Origin: Pseudogulbenkiania subflava DSM 22618
GTDB taxonomy: Bacteria; Pseudomonadota; Gammaproteobacteria; Burkholderiales; Chromobacteriaceae
NCBI RefSeq assembly: GCF_900177275.1
Contig: NZ_FXAG01000020.1
Location: forward strand, 27,670 to 91,669
Length of the DNA: 64,000 nt
Reading direction: 5' to 3'
Below the pieces are notes generated by a model, which ran no database searches, was not told the origin of the DNA, and saw only the letters and a program-made list of their open reading frames with translations. This document shows positions 37,566 through 48,500 of this stretch, in pieces (the first letter of the stretch is position 1; each line of letters starts with the position of its first letter). The translations under genes were made by a program, and so were the position numbers.

Positions 37566-37653
37566 GTAGGGCGGAAGCCCCTTTCAGGGGCGTTCCGCCA
37601 GCTTGTCTTGTTGTCATCGGCGGATCACCCCCTTTGGGGGCATCCGCCCTACG
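37566..37653. repeat. GTAGGGCGGATGCC-type hairpin repeat
   Basis: Two GC-rich hairpins face each other: GTAGGGCGGAAGCCCC with its partner (37566-37599) and CGGCGGATCACCCCC/GGGGGCATCCGCC (37619-37653). The repeat runs into the TAG stop of cbiG. The same family recurs at 43391-43584. Confidence 0.8.
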
Positions 37654-38407
37654 TGGCCCCGACTACCCGGCAGTCTTCGACCACGGCGACGGTGACGCCA
37701 TCGAACGCGGTCTTGGGCACGATCAGTCGGCCGCGCGGGCTGGCGATCAGCGCGCAGGGTTCGCACACGCCGGCAACGCCGACGTTCTGCTGCACCCAGT
37801 CGGAGGGCTGACCCACCCAGGCGCGTGCGGCGACGTCGGATTGGGCGATCACGCGCAGCGGCAGGCCGTGGCGGGCACAGAATGCCAGCAGGCCTTCTTC
37901 GTCGGCCTTGAGGTCGATGGTCGCGACCTCGCGCACTTCGGCCAAGGTGCGAGCACCCAGCGCGGCCAACACCGCCCGTTCGATCTCGTCCGCCGACTTG
38001 CCGCGCCGGCAGCCGATGCCGAGTGTGAGCGGTTTCAGCGCCTCGGTGGCGGTGGTGACGGCGGGAATCGCACCCGTCAGCCGCGCCACCTCGTAGGCGA
38101 GCGCGTTGGCGCCGCCCTCGTGGCCGGAGAGGAGCGGGATGGCGAAGCGCGCCGCCTCGTCCAGCACCACCAGCGCCGGGTCGGTGTACTTGCTCGCGGG
38201 CAGGCCGTCGAGATAGCGCACCGCGATGCCGGAGGCCATCACCGCCACCCAGCGCCGGTGCTGGTGGAACACGCGGCGGAACTGTTCGCGCGGGCTGTCG
38301 TCTGGGGTGAGCCAGGGCTGGTACAGCGTGGCGCCGAGCGCGTCGGCCAACCTTTGGCCCAGCGGCAAGGCATCACCACGCACCAGCCAGATGGCAGTCT
38401 CGCTCAC
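37649..38407 (-). CDS. cbiG: CbiG, cobalt-precorrin-5A hydrolase (short form)
   Basis: Opens the delta-lactone with loss of acetaldehyde in the anaerobic ring-contraction route. 252 residues: an N-terminal CbiG_N domain (FVAVMASGIAVRYLDG-like, LVVLDEAARFAIPLLSGHEG, GANALAYEVARLTGAIPAVT) and a C-terminal CobE/CbiG_C domain (LTLGIGCRRGKSADEIERAV). The middle CbiG_mid domain is missing, making it shorter than enteric CbiG (about 350). Start is GTG at 38407, overlapping the cobM stop (GTGA). Confidence 0.9.
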   Translation of the reverse strand: MSETAIWLVRGDALPLGQRLADALGATLYQPWLTPDDSPREQFRRVFHQHRRWVAVMASGIAVRYLDGLPASKYTDPALVVLDEAARFAIPLLSGHEGGANALAYEVARLTGAIPAVTTATEALKPLTLGIGCRRGKSADEIERAVLAALGARTLAEVREVATIDLKADEEGLLAFCARHGLPLRVIAQSDVAARAWVGQPSDWVQQNVGVAGVCEPCALIASPRGRLIVPKTAFDGVTVAVVEDCRVVGAT

Positions 38408-39213
38408 ACCGCGTCCTTCGCCGCCTTGCGCTTGCTCGGGCGCGGGGTCTTGCGGTCGGTGCCGTCGCGGAAGATGTGGGTGAAGCCGGCCGCGTACAGG
38501 CTCGATTCCACTCCGCCCTCCTGCGACAGCGCGCGGCCGACCAGCAGCAGCGTGGTCAGCAGCCAGTCCTTCTGCTTGACCTCGGACATCAGCTTGGCGA
38601 GCGTGCTGCGGTGGATGGCCTGATCCGGCCAGCTGGCGCGCCGCACCAGCGCCACCGGGGTGTCGGCCGGGTAGTGCAGCAAGAGGTCGGCGATGGTCTG
38701 CTTCAGGCGCTGGCCGGAGAGGAAGATGCACATGGTCGCCTGGTGTTCGGCGAAGCGGGCGATCGATTCCAGCTCCGGCACCGCCGAGGCGCGACCCGAG
38801 ACGCGGGTCAGGATGATCGATTGCGACACCGTCGGGCGCGTCAGTTCGCTGCCCAGCGCCGCGGCGGCGGCGGTGAACGAGGACACGCCGGGCACGATCT
38901 CGTAGCCGATGCCGAGCGCTTCCAGCCGGCGCATCTGCTCGGCGGTGGCGCCGTAGATCGCCGGGTCGCCGGAGTGCAGCCGCACCACGTCCTTGTCCTC
39001 AGCCTGGGCGCGGCGGTACAGCGCTTCCTGCTCGTCGAGCGAGAGTTCGGCGGTGTCGAAGATTTCGGCGTCAGGCCGGCAGTGTTGCAGCATTTCGGCC
39101 GGCACCAGCGAGCCGGCGTACAGCACCATGGGCACGTCGCCCAGCAGGCGGCTGCCGCGCAGTGTGATCAGGTCGGCGGCGCCGGGGCCGGCGCCGATGA
39201 AATAGACTTTCAT
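38404..39213 (-). CDS. cobM: Precorrin-4 C11-methyltransferase
   Basis: SAM-dependent methylation of C11 (CobM/CbiF). 269 residues from ATG 39213: VYFIGAGPGAADLITLRGSR, VVRLHSGDPAIYGATAEQM, IVPGVSSFTAAAAALGSELT and VSQSIILTRVSGRASAVPE are specific to this member of the tetrapyrrole methylase family. Start overlaps the cobI stop by four bases. Confidence 0.95.
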   Translation of the reverse strand: MKVYFIGAGPGAADLITLRGSRLLGDVPMVLYAGSLVPAEMLQHCRPDAEIFDTAELSLDEQEALYRRAQAEDKDVVRLHSGDPAIYGATAEQMRRLEALGIGYEIVPGVSSFTAAAAALGSELTRPTVSQSIILTRVSGRASAVPELESIARFAEHQATMCIFLSGQRLKQTIADLLLHYPADTPVALVRRASWPDQAIHRSTLAKLMSEVKQKDWLLTTLLLVGRALSQEGGVESSLYAAGFTHIFRDGTDRKTPRPSKRKAAKDAV

Positions 39214-39941
39214 GGGTGGCGTTTCTCGCGGGCGTTTTTGCGGATCAGCATGGTGGCGAGGTAGCCACTCGCCGCTGCGGTGAGGGTAGAGACGTCGTCG
39301 CACAGCACTTCGCCGGGCAGGCCGATACGGCGTGCGAAGGCGCAGTGGCGGGCGATGTCCATGTCGGAGAGCAGGCCAAGCACGTCCGGCAGGCGCGCAC
39401 CGATCTTCATCAGCACCACGATGTCGTGGCTCTCGATGTCGGCGCGCAGTTCGGCCATGTCGTCCGGGCAGGGCAGAATCAAAATCCGTTCCTTGCCTTC
39501 GCCCAGCGGCCAGGACAGCGCCGAGGCGGTGGCGGCGAAGCTGGTGACGCCGGGGAAGGTGGTGTGGGGCAGCTCCGGCAGCTTGTCACGCAAGGCCGCC
39601 AGCAAATAGCCGTAGGTCGAGTAGGTCATCGAGTCGCCAATGGTGAGGTAGGCGACGTGGCGCCCAGCCGACAGCTCGGTGGCGACCGCTTCGGCCAACT
39701 CGCCGTAGTGGCTGGACAGCACGCTGCGGTCCGGGTCCATCTGGAACTCGATTTCGCGGAATTTTTCGTCTGGGATGCTGAGGCCTGCCAGGCACTGGCG
39801 GGCTACAGAAATTTCACTACCGCGTGCGCGCGGCAGGTAGATCAGGTCGGCCTGTTTGAGGGCGTCCAGCGCCGCCACCGGGATCAGCCCGGCCGGGCCG
39901 GGGCCGACGCCGACGCCGGTGAAGTGTCCGAGCGTGCTCAT
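39210..39941 (-). CDS. cobI: Precorrin-2 C20-methyltransferase
   Basis: 243 residues (CobI/CbiL). FTGVGVGPGPAGLIPVAALD is the SAM-binding start (with PAG where GDP is usual), LTIGDSMTYSTYGYLLAAL the second motif, TFPGVTSFAATASALSWPL the third. Methylates C20 of (cobalt-)precorrin-2, the product of CbiX-type insertion if cobalt is already present. Overlaps cbiD by four bases. Confidence 0.95.
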   Translation of the reverse strand: MSTLGHFTGVGVGPGPAGLIPVAALDALKQADLIYLPRARGSEISVARQCLAGLSIPDEKFREIEFQMDPDRSVLSSHYGELAEAVATELSAGRHVAYLTIGDSMTYSTYGYLLAALRDKLPELPHTTFPGVTSFAATASALSWPLGEGKERILILPCPDDMAELRADIESHDIVVLMKIGARLPDVLGLLSDMDIARHCAFARRIGLPGEVLCDDVSTLTAAASGYLATMLIRKNAREKRHP

Positions 39942-41098
39942 GCCGCTTCTCCCGATGCGTCACCGGCGGCTTCACCGAGTGGCGTGCCGTCCATGCTGAA
40001 CAGGCGCACCGCGACGCGGTCGACGCTGGGCACTTTGGGCGCCATCAGCGCGGCGACACGCCGCTCGATTTCCATCCAGTAAGCGCGCGCGCCGGCTTCG
40101 TTACGCACGATTTGCACTACATTTTCCACGGTATTGGCTTTCTCGATTTGTTCCACGAGTTCGGCGGCGAAGCCGAGCTCGGCGGCCACGGCGGCGACGG
40201 AGCCCATCGCCATGCCGCTCTTGCTCGAATGGGTGTCCCACACTCCGTCGAGCAGCTTGGCGATCTTGCCGGGGTGGCCCAGCACCCATAGCGTGCCAAG
40301 CCGGGCCTGTTGTTCTTCCAGCGTTTGCTGGGCGTAGTCGAGCGAGACGCCGACGAAGTTGGCGATCTGCACCACTTCCTTCTTTTCCAGCCCCAGCGTG
40401 TCGGCGGCGTAGCCGCGCCCGATTTTGCCGGGGGTGAAGGCGATGGCGTCGGGGCAGTGCCCCAGCGCCACGCGGATGTAGACCTCGATCGAGGCCATCC
40501 ACGCCGCGAGCGACATCGGCTCGACGATGCCGCTGGTGCCGAGAATGGAGATGCCGCCGACGATGCCGAGCATCGGGTTGAAGGTGCGCTTGGCGATCTT
40601 GTCGCCGTCGACGCAGCCGATGGCCAGATCGAAGCCGGGGTCGGGCTCGCCCGCCAGCACCTCGTCCACCGCCCAGCGCATCATCTGGCGCGGTACCGGG
40701 TTGATCGCCGGCTCGCCGGGCGGGATGCGCAACCCCGGCTGGGTGACGGTGCCGACGCCGGTGGCGGCGATGAAGCGTATCGCCCCCGTGCCGTTTGCCG
40801 ACACCTCGGCGAAGATGGTCGCGCCGTCGGTATTGTCCGGGTCGTCGCCGCCGTACTTCAGCACCTCGGCGCGGACCGCGCCGCTGTCCAGCCGCTCCAC
40901 CTTTTCCACCGGCACCACCAGGTAGTAGTCCGGGTCCGGCAGGCTGACCTCGACCTCGCGCACCGCCTCGCCGCGCAACAGCAGCGTCAGCGCCGCCTTG
41001 ACCGCTGCCGTGGCGCAGCTGCCGGTGGTGCGGCCACGGCGCAGGCCGTTGGGCGCCGGCGTGGCGAGGTCGTAGGGGCGGCGGGCCGATTCGCTCAT
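39938..41098 (-). CDS. cbiD: Cobalt-precorrin-5B C1-methyltransferase CbiD
   Basis: 386 residues from ATG 41098. [20 protein letters not shown] is the CbiD signature; [20 protein letters not shown] and [20 protein letters not shown] follow. CbiD is the anaerobic-route methyltransferase and has no counterpart in the classic aerobic pathway. Overlaps the CbiX-CbiC gene by four bases. Confidence 0.95.
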   Translation of the reverse strand: MSESARRPYDLATPAPNGLRRGRTTGSCATAAVKAALTLLLRGEAVREVEVSLPDPDYYLVVPVEKVERLDSGAVRAEVLKYGGDDPDNTDGATIFAEVSANGTGAIRFIAATGVGTVTQPGLRIPPGEPAINPVPRQMMRWAVDEVLAGEPDPGFDLAIGCVDGDKIAKRTFNPMLGIVGGISILGTSGIVEPMSLAAWMASIEVYIRVALGHCPDAIAFTPGKIGRGYAADTLGLEKKEVVQIANFVGVSLDYAQQTLEEQQARLGTLWVLGHPGKIAKLLDGVWDTHSSKSGMAMGSVAAVAAELGFAAELVEQIEKANTVENVVQIVRNEAGARAYWMEIERRVAALMAPKVPSVDRVAVRLFSMDGTPLGEAAGDASGEAA

Positions 41099-42672
41099 CG
41101 CTGTGCTGCTTGTTCCTGGTTCTGGCGCCCGACGTGCTCGATGGCCGAGATCATCAGCGCGTTGACCACGGTGGCCGCCCACGGCGAGCCGCCGCGCGTG
41201 CCGCGGTTGGTGATGCGCGGCACCTGCAGCAGGCGGGCCAGTTCTTCCTTGCACTCGCGCGTGCCGACGAAGCCGACCGGCAGGCCGACCACCAGTTGCG
41301 GGCGCCAGCCGTGCTCGCGCACCAGCCGCACCACTTCCATGATCGCGGTCGGCGCATCGCCGATGGCGACGATCACGTCGTTGCCGAACTTCTGCCAGGC
41401 GCGTCGGATGCCGGCGGCGGAGCGGGTGATGCCGTGCGTCTTGGCGAGCAGATGCGTTTCCTCGTCGTGCACGCCGCACCAGGTCTCGACGCCCAATTGA
41501 TCTAGCACCGCGCGCTTGAGGCCGGTCTGTACCATGGTGACGTCGGTTACCACGCGGCGGCAGCGCAAGAGCGCGCGCAGGCCGATATCGGTGGCGCCGG
41601 GCGAGAAATACATGTCGTCGACGCTGCTGAAATCGCCGGAGGTGTGCACCAGACGTTGCAGCACGGTGTGCAGCTCGGCCGGGATGGTCGACCAGTCGTA
41701 GCCGTCCTGGATGATGCGCATGCTCTCGGCTTCGATCGGGTGCGGCACGTAGGGCGGCCAGTTGTCGAGCGGCGCCGGTGCGGCGTCGGTACGGCCAAGC
41801 AGCCCGCGCACCAGGCCGTGGTGGCCCTGCTGCGGCGTGCCGACCTGTTCCTCGAAGCCGACGATCTGCACCCGGTACTTGCACAGCGCGCAGTTCATCG
41901 TGGCGCGGCCCTCGACGCCTTCCTGGGCGCGCTCGAGGAACACGTCGGCAACGTGCGGGTGCACGCCGAGGTAATCGGTTTTGAGTACTTCCAGTTCCGG
42001 ATGGCGCGCGGCCAGGTCGTCGACGGCGCTGTAGATGCGCTTGACCAGCACGCCGTCAAACAGGAAGTAGGGTAGTACCACGATGCGCTTGTGGCCGAGC
42101 AGGGCGGCGGCGCGCAGGCCATCGGCCACCAGCGGCTTGGCGGTGCCGGAATAGCAGACGAACGAGGTGCCGAAGCCCATGCCTTCTTCCAGCATGCGTG
42201 TCAGCTTGGAAATCTCGGAGTTGGCGTCCGGGTCTGTGGTGCCGCGCCCCACCACTACCAGGCAGGTGTCGGCGCGCGACACGGTCTGACCGGATCGGCC
42301 TTCGGCCTCGATGATGCGCTGGCGGCACAGCTCCAACAGCTTCGGGTGCAGGTCCATCGCCGCGCCGAAGTGGAATTCAGTGTCAGGATGCGCGCGCTGC
42401 AAGGCCAACAGCTCGCTCGGCATGTCATTCTTGGCGTGGGTGGCGGCGAGCAGCACGCCCGGCACCATCACCACCTTCTTCGCGCCATCGGCGATCACGG
42501 TGTCGACCGCCTCGTCGATGGTCGGCGTGGCGAATTCTAGGAAACCGTGCGCGACGGTACGGCCGCCGGCACGCTCGCGCAGCAGCTCGACCAGCGCCAT
42601 GAATTCGTTGATACCGTCCGGGTCGCGGCTGCCGTGGCCGGCCAGCACGATGGCGTAATCGTTGGTACTCAT
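41095..42672 (-). CDS. CbiX-CbiC fusion: sirohydrochlorin cobaltochelatase and precorrin-8X methylmutase
   Basis: 525-residue fusion. Residues 1-290 are a two-repeat CbiX chelatase: [18 protein letters not shown] and the second half [20 protein letters not shown]; the metal-handling [20 protein letters not shown] closes it. From about residue 318 comes CbiC/Cob[75 protein letters not shown] and [19 protein letters not shown]. It joins the first (cobalt insertion) and a late (C11 to C12 methyl shift) step. Confidence 0.94.
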   Translation of the reverse strand: MSTNDYAIVLAGHGSRDPDGINEFMALVELLRERAGGRTVAHGFLEFATPTIDEAVDTVIADGAKKVVMVPGVLLAATHAKNDMPSELLALQRAHPDTEFHFGAAMDLHPKLLELCRQRIIEAEGRSGQTVSRADTCLVVVGRGTTDPDANSEISKLTRMLEEGMGFGTSFVCYSGTAKPLVADGLRAAALLGHKRIVVLPYFLFDGVLVKRIYSAVDDLAARHPELEVLKTDYLGVHPHVADVFLERAQEGVEGRATMNCALCKYRVQIVGFEEQVGTPQQGHHGLVRGLLGRTDAAPAPLDNWPPYVPHPIEAESMRIIQDGYDWSTIPAELHTVLQRLVHTSGDFSSVDDMYFSPGATDIGLRALLRCRRVVTDVTMVQTGLKRAVLDQLGVETWCGVHDEETHLLAKTHGITRSAAGIRRAWQKFGNDVIVAIGDAPTAIMEVVRLVREHGWRPQLVVGLPVGFVGTRECKEELARLLQVPRITNRGTRGGSPWAATVVNALMISAIEHVGRQNQEQAAQR

Positions 42673-43370
42673 TTGTGGGTCGGCTCGATCTGGCTGTCCA
42701 TGGGGGCGAGGGTGCGGATCAGCATGATGCTCATGTCGGAGAAGCGCTGGTCGGCGCATTCGGCCAGGGTGCCGTGCCATTCGGCGTCGCCACGGGTCAG
42801 GTTCTCCCACACTTCCACCGGGTGCTCGGGCGGGATGCCGTTTTCCAGCAGGTAGGCGGCGATGTGCCAGGGCATGAAGGAGCGCGCCTCGTCCCAGGGG
42901 CAGGGGATGACGATGGCGTTGCGCTGGTCTTCGAGCGCGTGCACCAGATGGCGCTTGAACGGGGTCAGGTCGCCGCGGCGGTGGAAGGTGATGAAGCTGG
43001 TCTCGTCGAAGCACACCTTGGCACGCGAGGCCAGGATCTGCGCCGACGAGATGCCGGGGATGGTTTCCACCGGGTGGCCGCAGGCGCGCTCGACGCGTTC
43101 CAGGTACTGGAAGCCGCTGAAGTGGATGTCACCCATGAACACCACCACGCATTTCTTGCCGGCGTGATGGCGCTCGGCAACGATGTCGAGCTGGGCGACC
43201 TGGTCGCGGTAGCCCATCTGGATCACTTCGGCGGTGTCCGGGATCAGCGGGCGCACCACGTCGACCACGGCGTTGAAGCCGGCGACCACGTCGGCCTCGC
43301 GGATCAGTTGCGCGGAGCGTTGCGGCAGGTAGCCGATGTCGCCGGGTCCGGCGCCGATGCAGATAATCAT
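42669..43370 (-). CDS. cbiE: Precorrin-6Y C5,15-methyltransferase subunit CbiE
   Basis: 233 residues: [60 protein letters not shown] and [20 protein letters not shown] identify a tetrapyrrole methylase of the CbiE group. The decarboxylating CbiT partner, which is fused in CobL, is not fused here and is not elsewhere in the window. Overlaps the CbiX-CbiC gene by four bases. Confidence 0.88.
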   Translation of the reverse strand: MIICIGAGPGDIGYLPQRSAQLIREADVVAGFNAVVDVVRPLIPDTAEVIQMGYRDQVAQLDIVAERHHAGKKCVVVFMGDIHFSGFQYLERVERACGHPVETIPGISSAQILASRAKVCFDETSFITFHRRGDLTPFKRHLVHALEDQRNAIVIPCPWDEARSFMPWHIAAYLLENGIPPEHPVEVWENLTRGDAEWHGTLAECADQRFSDMSIMLIRTLAPMDSQIEPTHK

Positions 43371-43390
43371 GCAGTTTTCCTCTGTATTGC

Positions 43391-43584
43391 GTAGGGCGGA
43401 TGCCCCTTTGGGGCGATCCGCCAGCAGGCGTTACATTAATCTTGTGTAGGGAGGATGCCCGTCAGGGCGATCCGCCGGAATGTCCATAGTGTTGCCAGCT
43501 TGGCGTAGCGTCGGTGCTGGCGGATCGCCCTTATTCCTTCGCGACGCTTCGCTTGCCTCGCTCAGTCAGGGCATCCGCCCTACG
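43391..43584. repeat. Cluster of GTAGGGCGGATGCC-type hairpin repeats
   Basis: Three related units: GTAGGGCGGATGCCCC with a closing GGGGCGATCCGCC (43391-43422), a GTAGGGAGGATGCCC unit (43445-43480) and an inverted end GGGCATCCGCCCTAC (43570-43584). The cluster fills the gap between the chelatase subunit and cbiE, inside the operon. Confidence 0.8.
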
Positions 43585-43585
43585 T

Positions 43586-45550
43586 TCAGCCGCCCAGCCG
43601 CTGCCGTATCGTCAGCGTCAGGCTTTCCGCCGATAGCGTGTCCATTGGCAGGTATTCGCCCTGCAGCGCCGTGGCGAGTTCGCGTGCACGGCCGAGGCGC
43701 ACGTAGCCTTCCTCGGTGTCGAGCACCAGCGCCGGCGTGCCTTGCCCGGCCAGGGCCTCGGCCAGTGCCAGGGCCTCGCGCCACGGGTCCTGGCGGGTGT
43801 CGAGCGCGATGTTGGCGCGGCCGTCGGAGAGCACCACCAAGAGCGGCGTCAGGTTGTCGGCGCGCGCGTGCTGCGCCAGCGTTTCGGCAGTCAGCTGCAA
43901 GGCATGCGCCAGTGGCGTGCGCCCGCCGGTGGGCAGCTCGGACAGGGCGCGTTCGGCCTGTTCGATCTGGCGCGTCGGCGGCAGCACCAACTCGGCGGTA
44001 TTGCCGCGGAAGGCGATCACCGCCACCTGGTCGCGGCGCTGGTAGGCGTCTTGCAGCAGGCCCAGCACGCAGCCCTTGACCGCTTCCATGCGGCGCTTGG
44101 CCGCCATCGAGCCGGAGGCGTCGACCACCAGCAGGATCAGGTTGGCCTGCTTGCCGACGCGCACCTTGTCGTGCAGGTCGGCGCGGGTGACGCTGAAATT
44201 GTTCGGGTTGCGCAGCAGCGCGCTCTTGAGGGTGGCATCCAGCGCGAGCTGGCTCGGTGCCTCGCTGGGCACGGCACGCAGGGTGTGGCCGTGGCGCGTG
44301 CCCTCGCTGCTGCTGCGCCGCCCGCTGGCCTCGGAGGCGTGCAGCGCGGCCACTTCGATGCGGCCGACGTTGCTTGCCGCGCCCATGGCGAACAGTTGCT
44401 CGGCAGCGCTGCCCGGCTGGGTGTTGTCGTCGTTTTCACCGTCCGAGGGCTCGGCGTCGTCCGGCTGTGTATCGTCAGTGTCGCTGCCCGCGCTGTCCTG
44501 GCCCGGGGGCGGTTGCGGTGCGGGCGGCGGGGGCGGCGGTTCGGTGGCCTGCCGCGTCAGCTCGTCGAGCTTGTCGCGGTCGAGGCCGGATTGTTCGAAC
44601 GGCTTTTTGCGGCGGCGGTGTGGCAGCACCAGCTCGGCGGCATCGCGCACGTCTTCCGCTGTCACCTCGCGCCGGCCATCGAGTGCGGCGAGCGCGCGCG
44701 CGGCCTTGTTGAGCACGATGTCGGCACGCAGGCTGGCCACCTCGAACTCGCAGCACAGCCGGCTGATGAAGTCGAACAGCGAATCGGGCATGGCCACGTC
44801 GGCGAGTCCAGCCTGTGCGGCATGCAGGGTCTGGCGCAGCGCAGCAGTGTCCTCGGCCCAGCGCCGGGTGAAGCCGGCCGGATCGGCCTCGAACGCCAAG
44901 CGGCGGCGAACTACTTCGGCGCGGGTGGCAGCGTCGCGCGGCGCGCTCACTTCCACCATCATGCCGAAGCGGTCGAGTAACTGCGGACGCAGCTCGCCTT
45001 CTTCCTGGTTCATCGTACCCAAGAGCGTGATGCGTGCCGGGTGGCTCACCGACAGGCCTTCGCGCTGCACGGTGTTGACCCCCATGGCGGCGACGTCGAG
45101 CAGCACGTCGACCAAGTGGTCAGCGAGCAGGTTGATTTCGTCGATGTAGAGCAGGCCACGATGCGCTGCCGCCAAGAGGCCCGGCTTGAACGCCTGCTGG
45201 CCGTGCTTGAGCGCCTTCTCGAAATCCAGGCTGCCCAGCACGCGGTCTTCAGTGGCGCCCAGCGGCAGGTTGATAAAGGGCACGGGCGCGGCTTCGGCCG
45301 ACGTTTCAGGGCTCTGGCAGGTGGGGCACTCGGCCAGCGGTGCGTCCGGCGCGCAGTTGAAGCCGCAGCCGGCAGTGCGCGCGATCGGCGGCAGTACCTC
45401 GGCCAGCCCACGCGCGGCGGTGCTCTTGGCGGTACCCTTGTCGCCGCGGATCAGCACACCGCCCATGCTGGGGTCGACCGCGCACAGCAGGAGCGCGCGC
45501 TTGAGCTGTTCCTGGCCAACGATGGCGACGAAGGGGTAGTGATGTTTCAT
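43586..45550 (-). CDS. ChlI/ChlD-like cobaltochelatase ATPase subunit
   Basis: 654 residues combining an AAA+ domain ([20 protein letters not shown], Walker [31 protein letters not shown]) with a Pro/Asp-rich linker ([16 protein letters not shown]) and a C-terminal von Willebrand A domain whose MIDAS reads [19 protein letters not shown]. It does the job of CobS plus CobT, powering CobN. Walker A to VWA order equals bacterial ChlID fusions found beside cobN. Overlaps the cobN stop by four bases. Confidence 0.93.
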   Translation of the reverse strand: MKHHYPFVAIVGQEQLKRALLLCAVDPSMGGVLIRGDKGTAKSTAARGLAEVLPPIARTAGCGFNCAPDAPLAECPTCQSPETSAEAAPVPFINLPLGATEDRVLGSLDFEKALKHGQQAFKPGLLAAAHRGLLYIDEINLLADHLVDVLLDVAAMGVNTVQREGLSVSHPARITLLGTMNQEEGELRPQLLDRFGMMVEVSAPRDAATRAEVVRRRLAFEADPAGFTRRWAEDTAALRQTLHAAQAGLADVAMPDSLFDFISRLCCEFEVASLRADIVLNKAARALAALDGRREVTAEDVRDAAELVLPHRRRKKPFEQSGLDRDKLDELTRQATEPPPPPPAPQPPPGQDSAGSDTDDTQPDDAEPSDGENDDNTQPGSAAEQLFAMGAASNVGRIEVAALHASEASGRRSSSEGTRHGHTLRAVPSEAPSQLALDATLKSALLRNPNNFSVTRADLHDKVRVGKQANLILLVVDASGSMAAKRRMEAVKGCVLGLLQDAYQRRDQVAVIAFRGNTAELVLPPTRQIEQAERALSELPTGGRTPLAHALQLTAETLAQHARADNLTPLLVVLSDGRANIALDTRQDPWREALALAEALAGQGTPALVLDTEEGYVRLGRARELATALQGEYLPMDTLSAESLTLTIRQRLGG

Positions 45551-48500
45551 CGTTTCGGGTTCTCCCCGCGTTCTTCCAGCATCGCTTCGCTTTGCAGATG
45601 CAGGTCGCGCAGCGCGGCCAGGGTGTCCGGGTTCGGCGCTTCCCACAACCGTCGCTGGGCGGCTTCCAGCAGCCGTTCGGTGATGGCGTTGAGCGCCCAC
45701 GGGTTGCTCTCGGCGAAGAAGTCCTGCATCTGCGCATCGAGCGCGTAGGTCTCGGCCAGTTGCTCGTAGACCCAGTCGTCCACCACGTGGGCGGTGGCGT
45801 CGTAGCCGAACAGGTAATCGACCGTGGCGGTCAGTTCCAGCCCGCCTTTATAACCGTGTTTTTGGATGCTGGCGATCCATTTCGGGTTGGCCACGCGCGA
45901 GCGGAACACGCGCAGCACTTCCTCCTTCAGCCCGCGCACCGCCGGATTGTCCGGGTTGTGGCTGTCGCCGAAGTAGTGGCGCGGCTGGCGCCCGGTGAGG
46001 CTGCGGATGGTGGCGATCATGCCGCCGTGGTATTGCAGGTAGTCGTCGCTGTCGAAGATGTCGTGTTCGCGGTTGTCCTGGTTGTGCAGGGCGATCTCGA
46101 CACCGGACAGGCGGTGGCGGAAATCGGCGCGTGCGTCGGTGCCGTTGTCGCGCTGGCCGTAGGCGTAGCCGCCCCAGTTGATGTAGGCGGTGGCGAAATC
46201 GGCGTCGGTTTCCCAGTTCTGCTCGTTGATGAGCGGTAGGATGCCGGCGCCGTAGGTGCCGGGCTTGGAGCCGAACACGCGGTAGAGCGCGCGCTGGCTC
46301 GCGGTCTCGGACGGCAGGCCCTGGAACAGGTCGTGAGTCAGGTCGGCGAGGTAATGCTTGCGCACGAAGTTCTGCTCGACCGGTTCGTCGAGCCGCGCCA
46401 CGGAGTGCACCGCCTCGTCGACCAGGTGGATCAGGTGCGGGAAGGCGTCGCGGAAGAAGCCGCTGATGCGGACCGTCACGTCGATGCGCGGCCGGCCGAG
46501 TTCGGCGAGCGGAATCACCTCGATGCCGGCCACGCGGCGGCTCTCGGCCTGCCACTTGGGGCGCACGCCGAGCAGCGCCAGAATCTCGGCGATGTCGTCG
46601 CCGTGCGTGCGCATGGCGCTGGTGCCCCAGACGCTGATGCTGACCGTCTCCGGCAGGTGCCCGGTTTCTTTGCGATGGCGAGCCAGGACTTCGTTCGCCA
46701 GCTCGGTGCCGATGCGCCAAGCGGCCTGGGAGGGCAGGCTGCGCGGGTCGACCGAGTAGAAATTGCGCCCGGTCGGCAGCACGTGCGCCATGCCGCGCGT
46801 CGGCGCGCCGCTGGGGCCCGCCGGCACGTAGCCGCCGGCCAGGCCGTGCAGCAGGTTGGCTATCTCTTCCGAGGTGCGGGCGAGGTTGGGCACCAGCTCG
46901 CGGCAGACGAAGGTCAGCGTATGGCGCAGGCTTTCGGGGGCGTCGCTGCCCGGCAGCACCTGTGCCAGCGCGCCGTCGATGGCCGCGGCATCGAAGCCGT
47001 GCTCGGCCAAGGCAGCGACCAGCGCACGGCCCAGCGCGGCGATGGCGTCGAGCGCGTCGGCACGGGTCACCAGCGGCTTGTCGGCCAGCGCCTGCAAGGC
47101 CGGTGGCACGGTGGTGAGCCGCTTGCCCTTGTCGTCCTGCAGTCCATTCCAGTCCACGCCCAGCGCCTCGGCGATGCTCGCCGGCAGGCTTGGGATGGCC
47201 AGGTTGGGCAGGCGCACCATCGCGCACACCATGTCCACCAGCGCCGCGTCTTGCGGCACCTTGCCGAGGATGTGCAGACCGTCGCGGATCTGCGCCGCGC
47301 CCAGCTCGCACAGGTAGCCGTCGATGTCTTCGATCAGGTGGGCGACATCGACGCCTTCCATCTTGGCCAGCGTCAGCGGCACGCCGTCTTCATTCAGCGT
47401 GGCGTCCCACTCGTGTGCATGGTCGTGATCGTGATCGTGCCCATGGTGATGGTCGTGATGATGTCCATGACCGTGATGCTCGTGGTCATGATGGCCATGA
47501 TCGTGCCCATGTCCATGGCTGTGCGGCTTGGCAGCCATCGGGCGGTACTTGCCCCCGACGCTCGCCGTCGCGCTGACCTGTGTCATGGCGGGCTTGGCCG
47601 GCTGCAGACGATACTTGCCGGCCTCGGTTTTGTCCGTGTCGTGGGAATGGCCGTGCTCGCCGTGGTGGTGTCCATGGTCGTGATCGTGGTGCGCGTGGCT
47701 GTGGTCGTGATCATGTTCATGGTGATGTTCGTGATCATGATCGTGGCCCAGCATCGCCGCCAGATCGGTATCGAGCTTGGCTTCCTTGATCAGGTCCCAG
47801 ATCTGCTGCTGCAGCAGCGGCAGCTTGGCCGGGTCGAGCATTTCCACCTGGTAGTACTCGTCCACCAGCTGGGTGAGCTGTGCCAGCGGGCCGTAGGTGT
47901 CGGCGGTGGTCATCGGCGGCGTCAGGTGGTCAATGATCACCGAGTGGGCGCGGCGCTTGGCCTGCGAACCTTCGCCCGGGTCGTTCAAGATGAACGGGTA
48001 GAACATTGGCAGGTCGCCGAGCAGCGCGTCCGGGAAGCAGTTTTCCGAGACGCCTACACCCTTGCCCGGCAGCCATTCCAGCGTGCCGTGCTTGCCGACG
48101 TGGACGATGGCGTCGGCTTTCCAGTCGTCGCGCAGCCAGCAATACAGTGCGTAATAGTGGTGGGTCGGCGGCAGGTCCGGGGTGTGGTAGATCGCGTCCG
48201 GGTCCATGCCGTAGCCGCGCGGCGGCTGCAGCGCGACGAAGGCGTTGCCGAACTCCAGCCCGGCGAACATCAGTTTGCCCCCGTGCACGTAGGCGCTGCC
48301 GGGTGCCTCGCCCCAGCGTTCCAGCATCTTTTGCTGCAGCAGATCGGGCAACTGGCCGAACCACTCGGCGTAGCGCGCCGCCGGCACGCTGGCGATGGCA
48401 CGTTCCAACTGGTCTGCAGTCAGGTAATCCTCGTCGTAGGCGCCGCGGTCGATCAGCTCGTGGATCAGCGCGTCGCTCGATTCCGGCAGGTCAGGGAGGT

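Noticed and set aside
47400..47760. CRISPR-like short repeats
   Set aside because: The repetition is codon-level His/Asp repetition inside cobN, with no spacer structure. No CRISPR array seen anywhere in the window.
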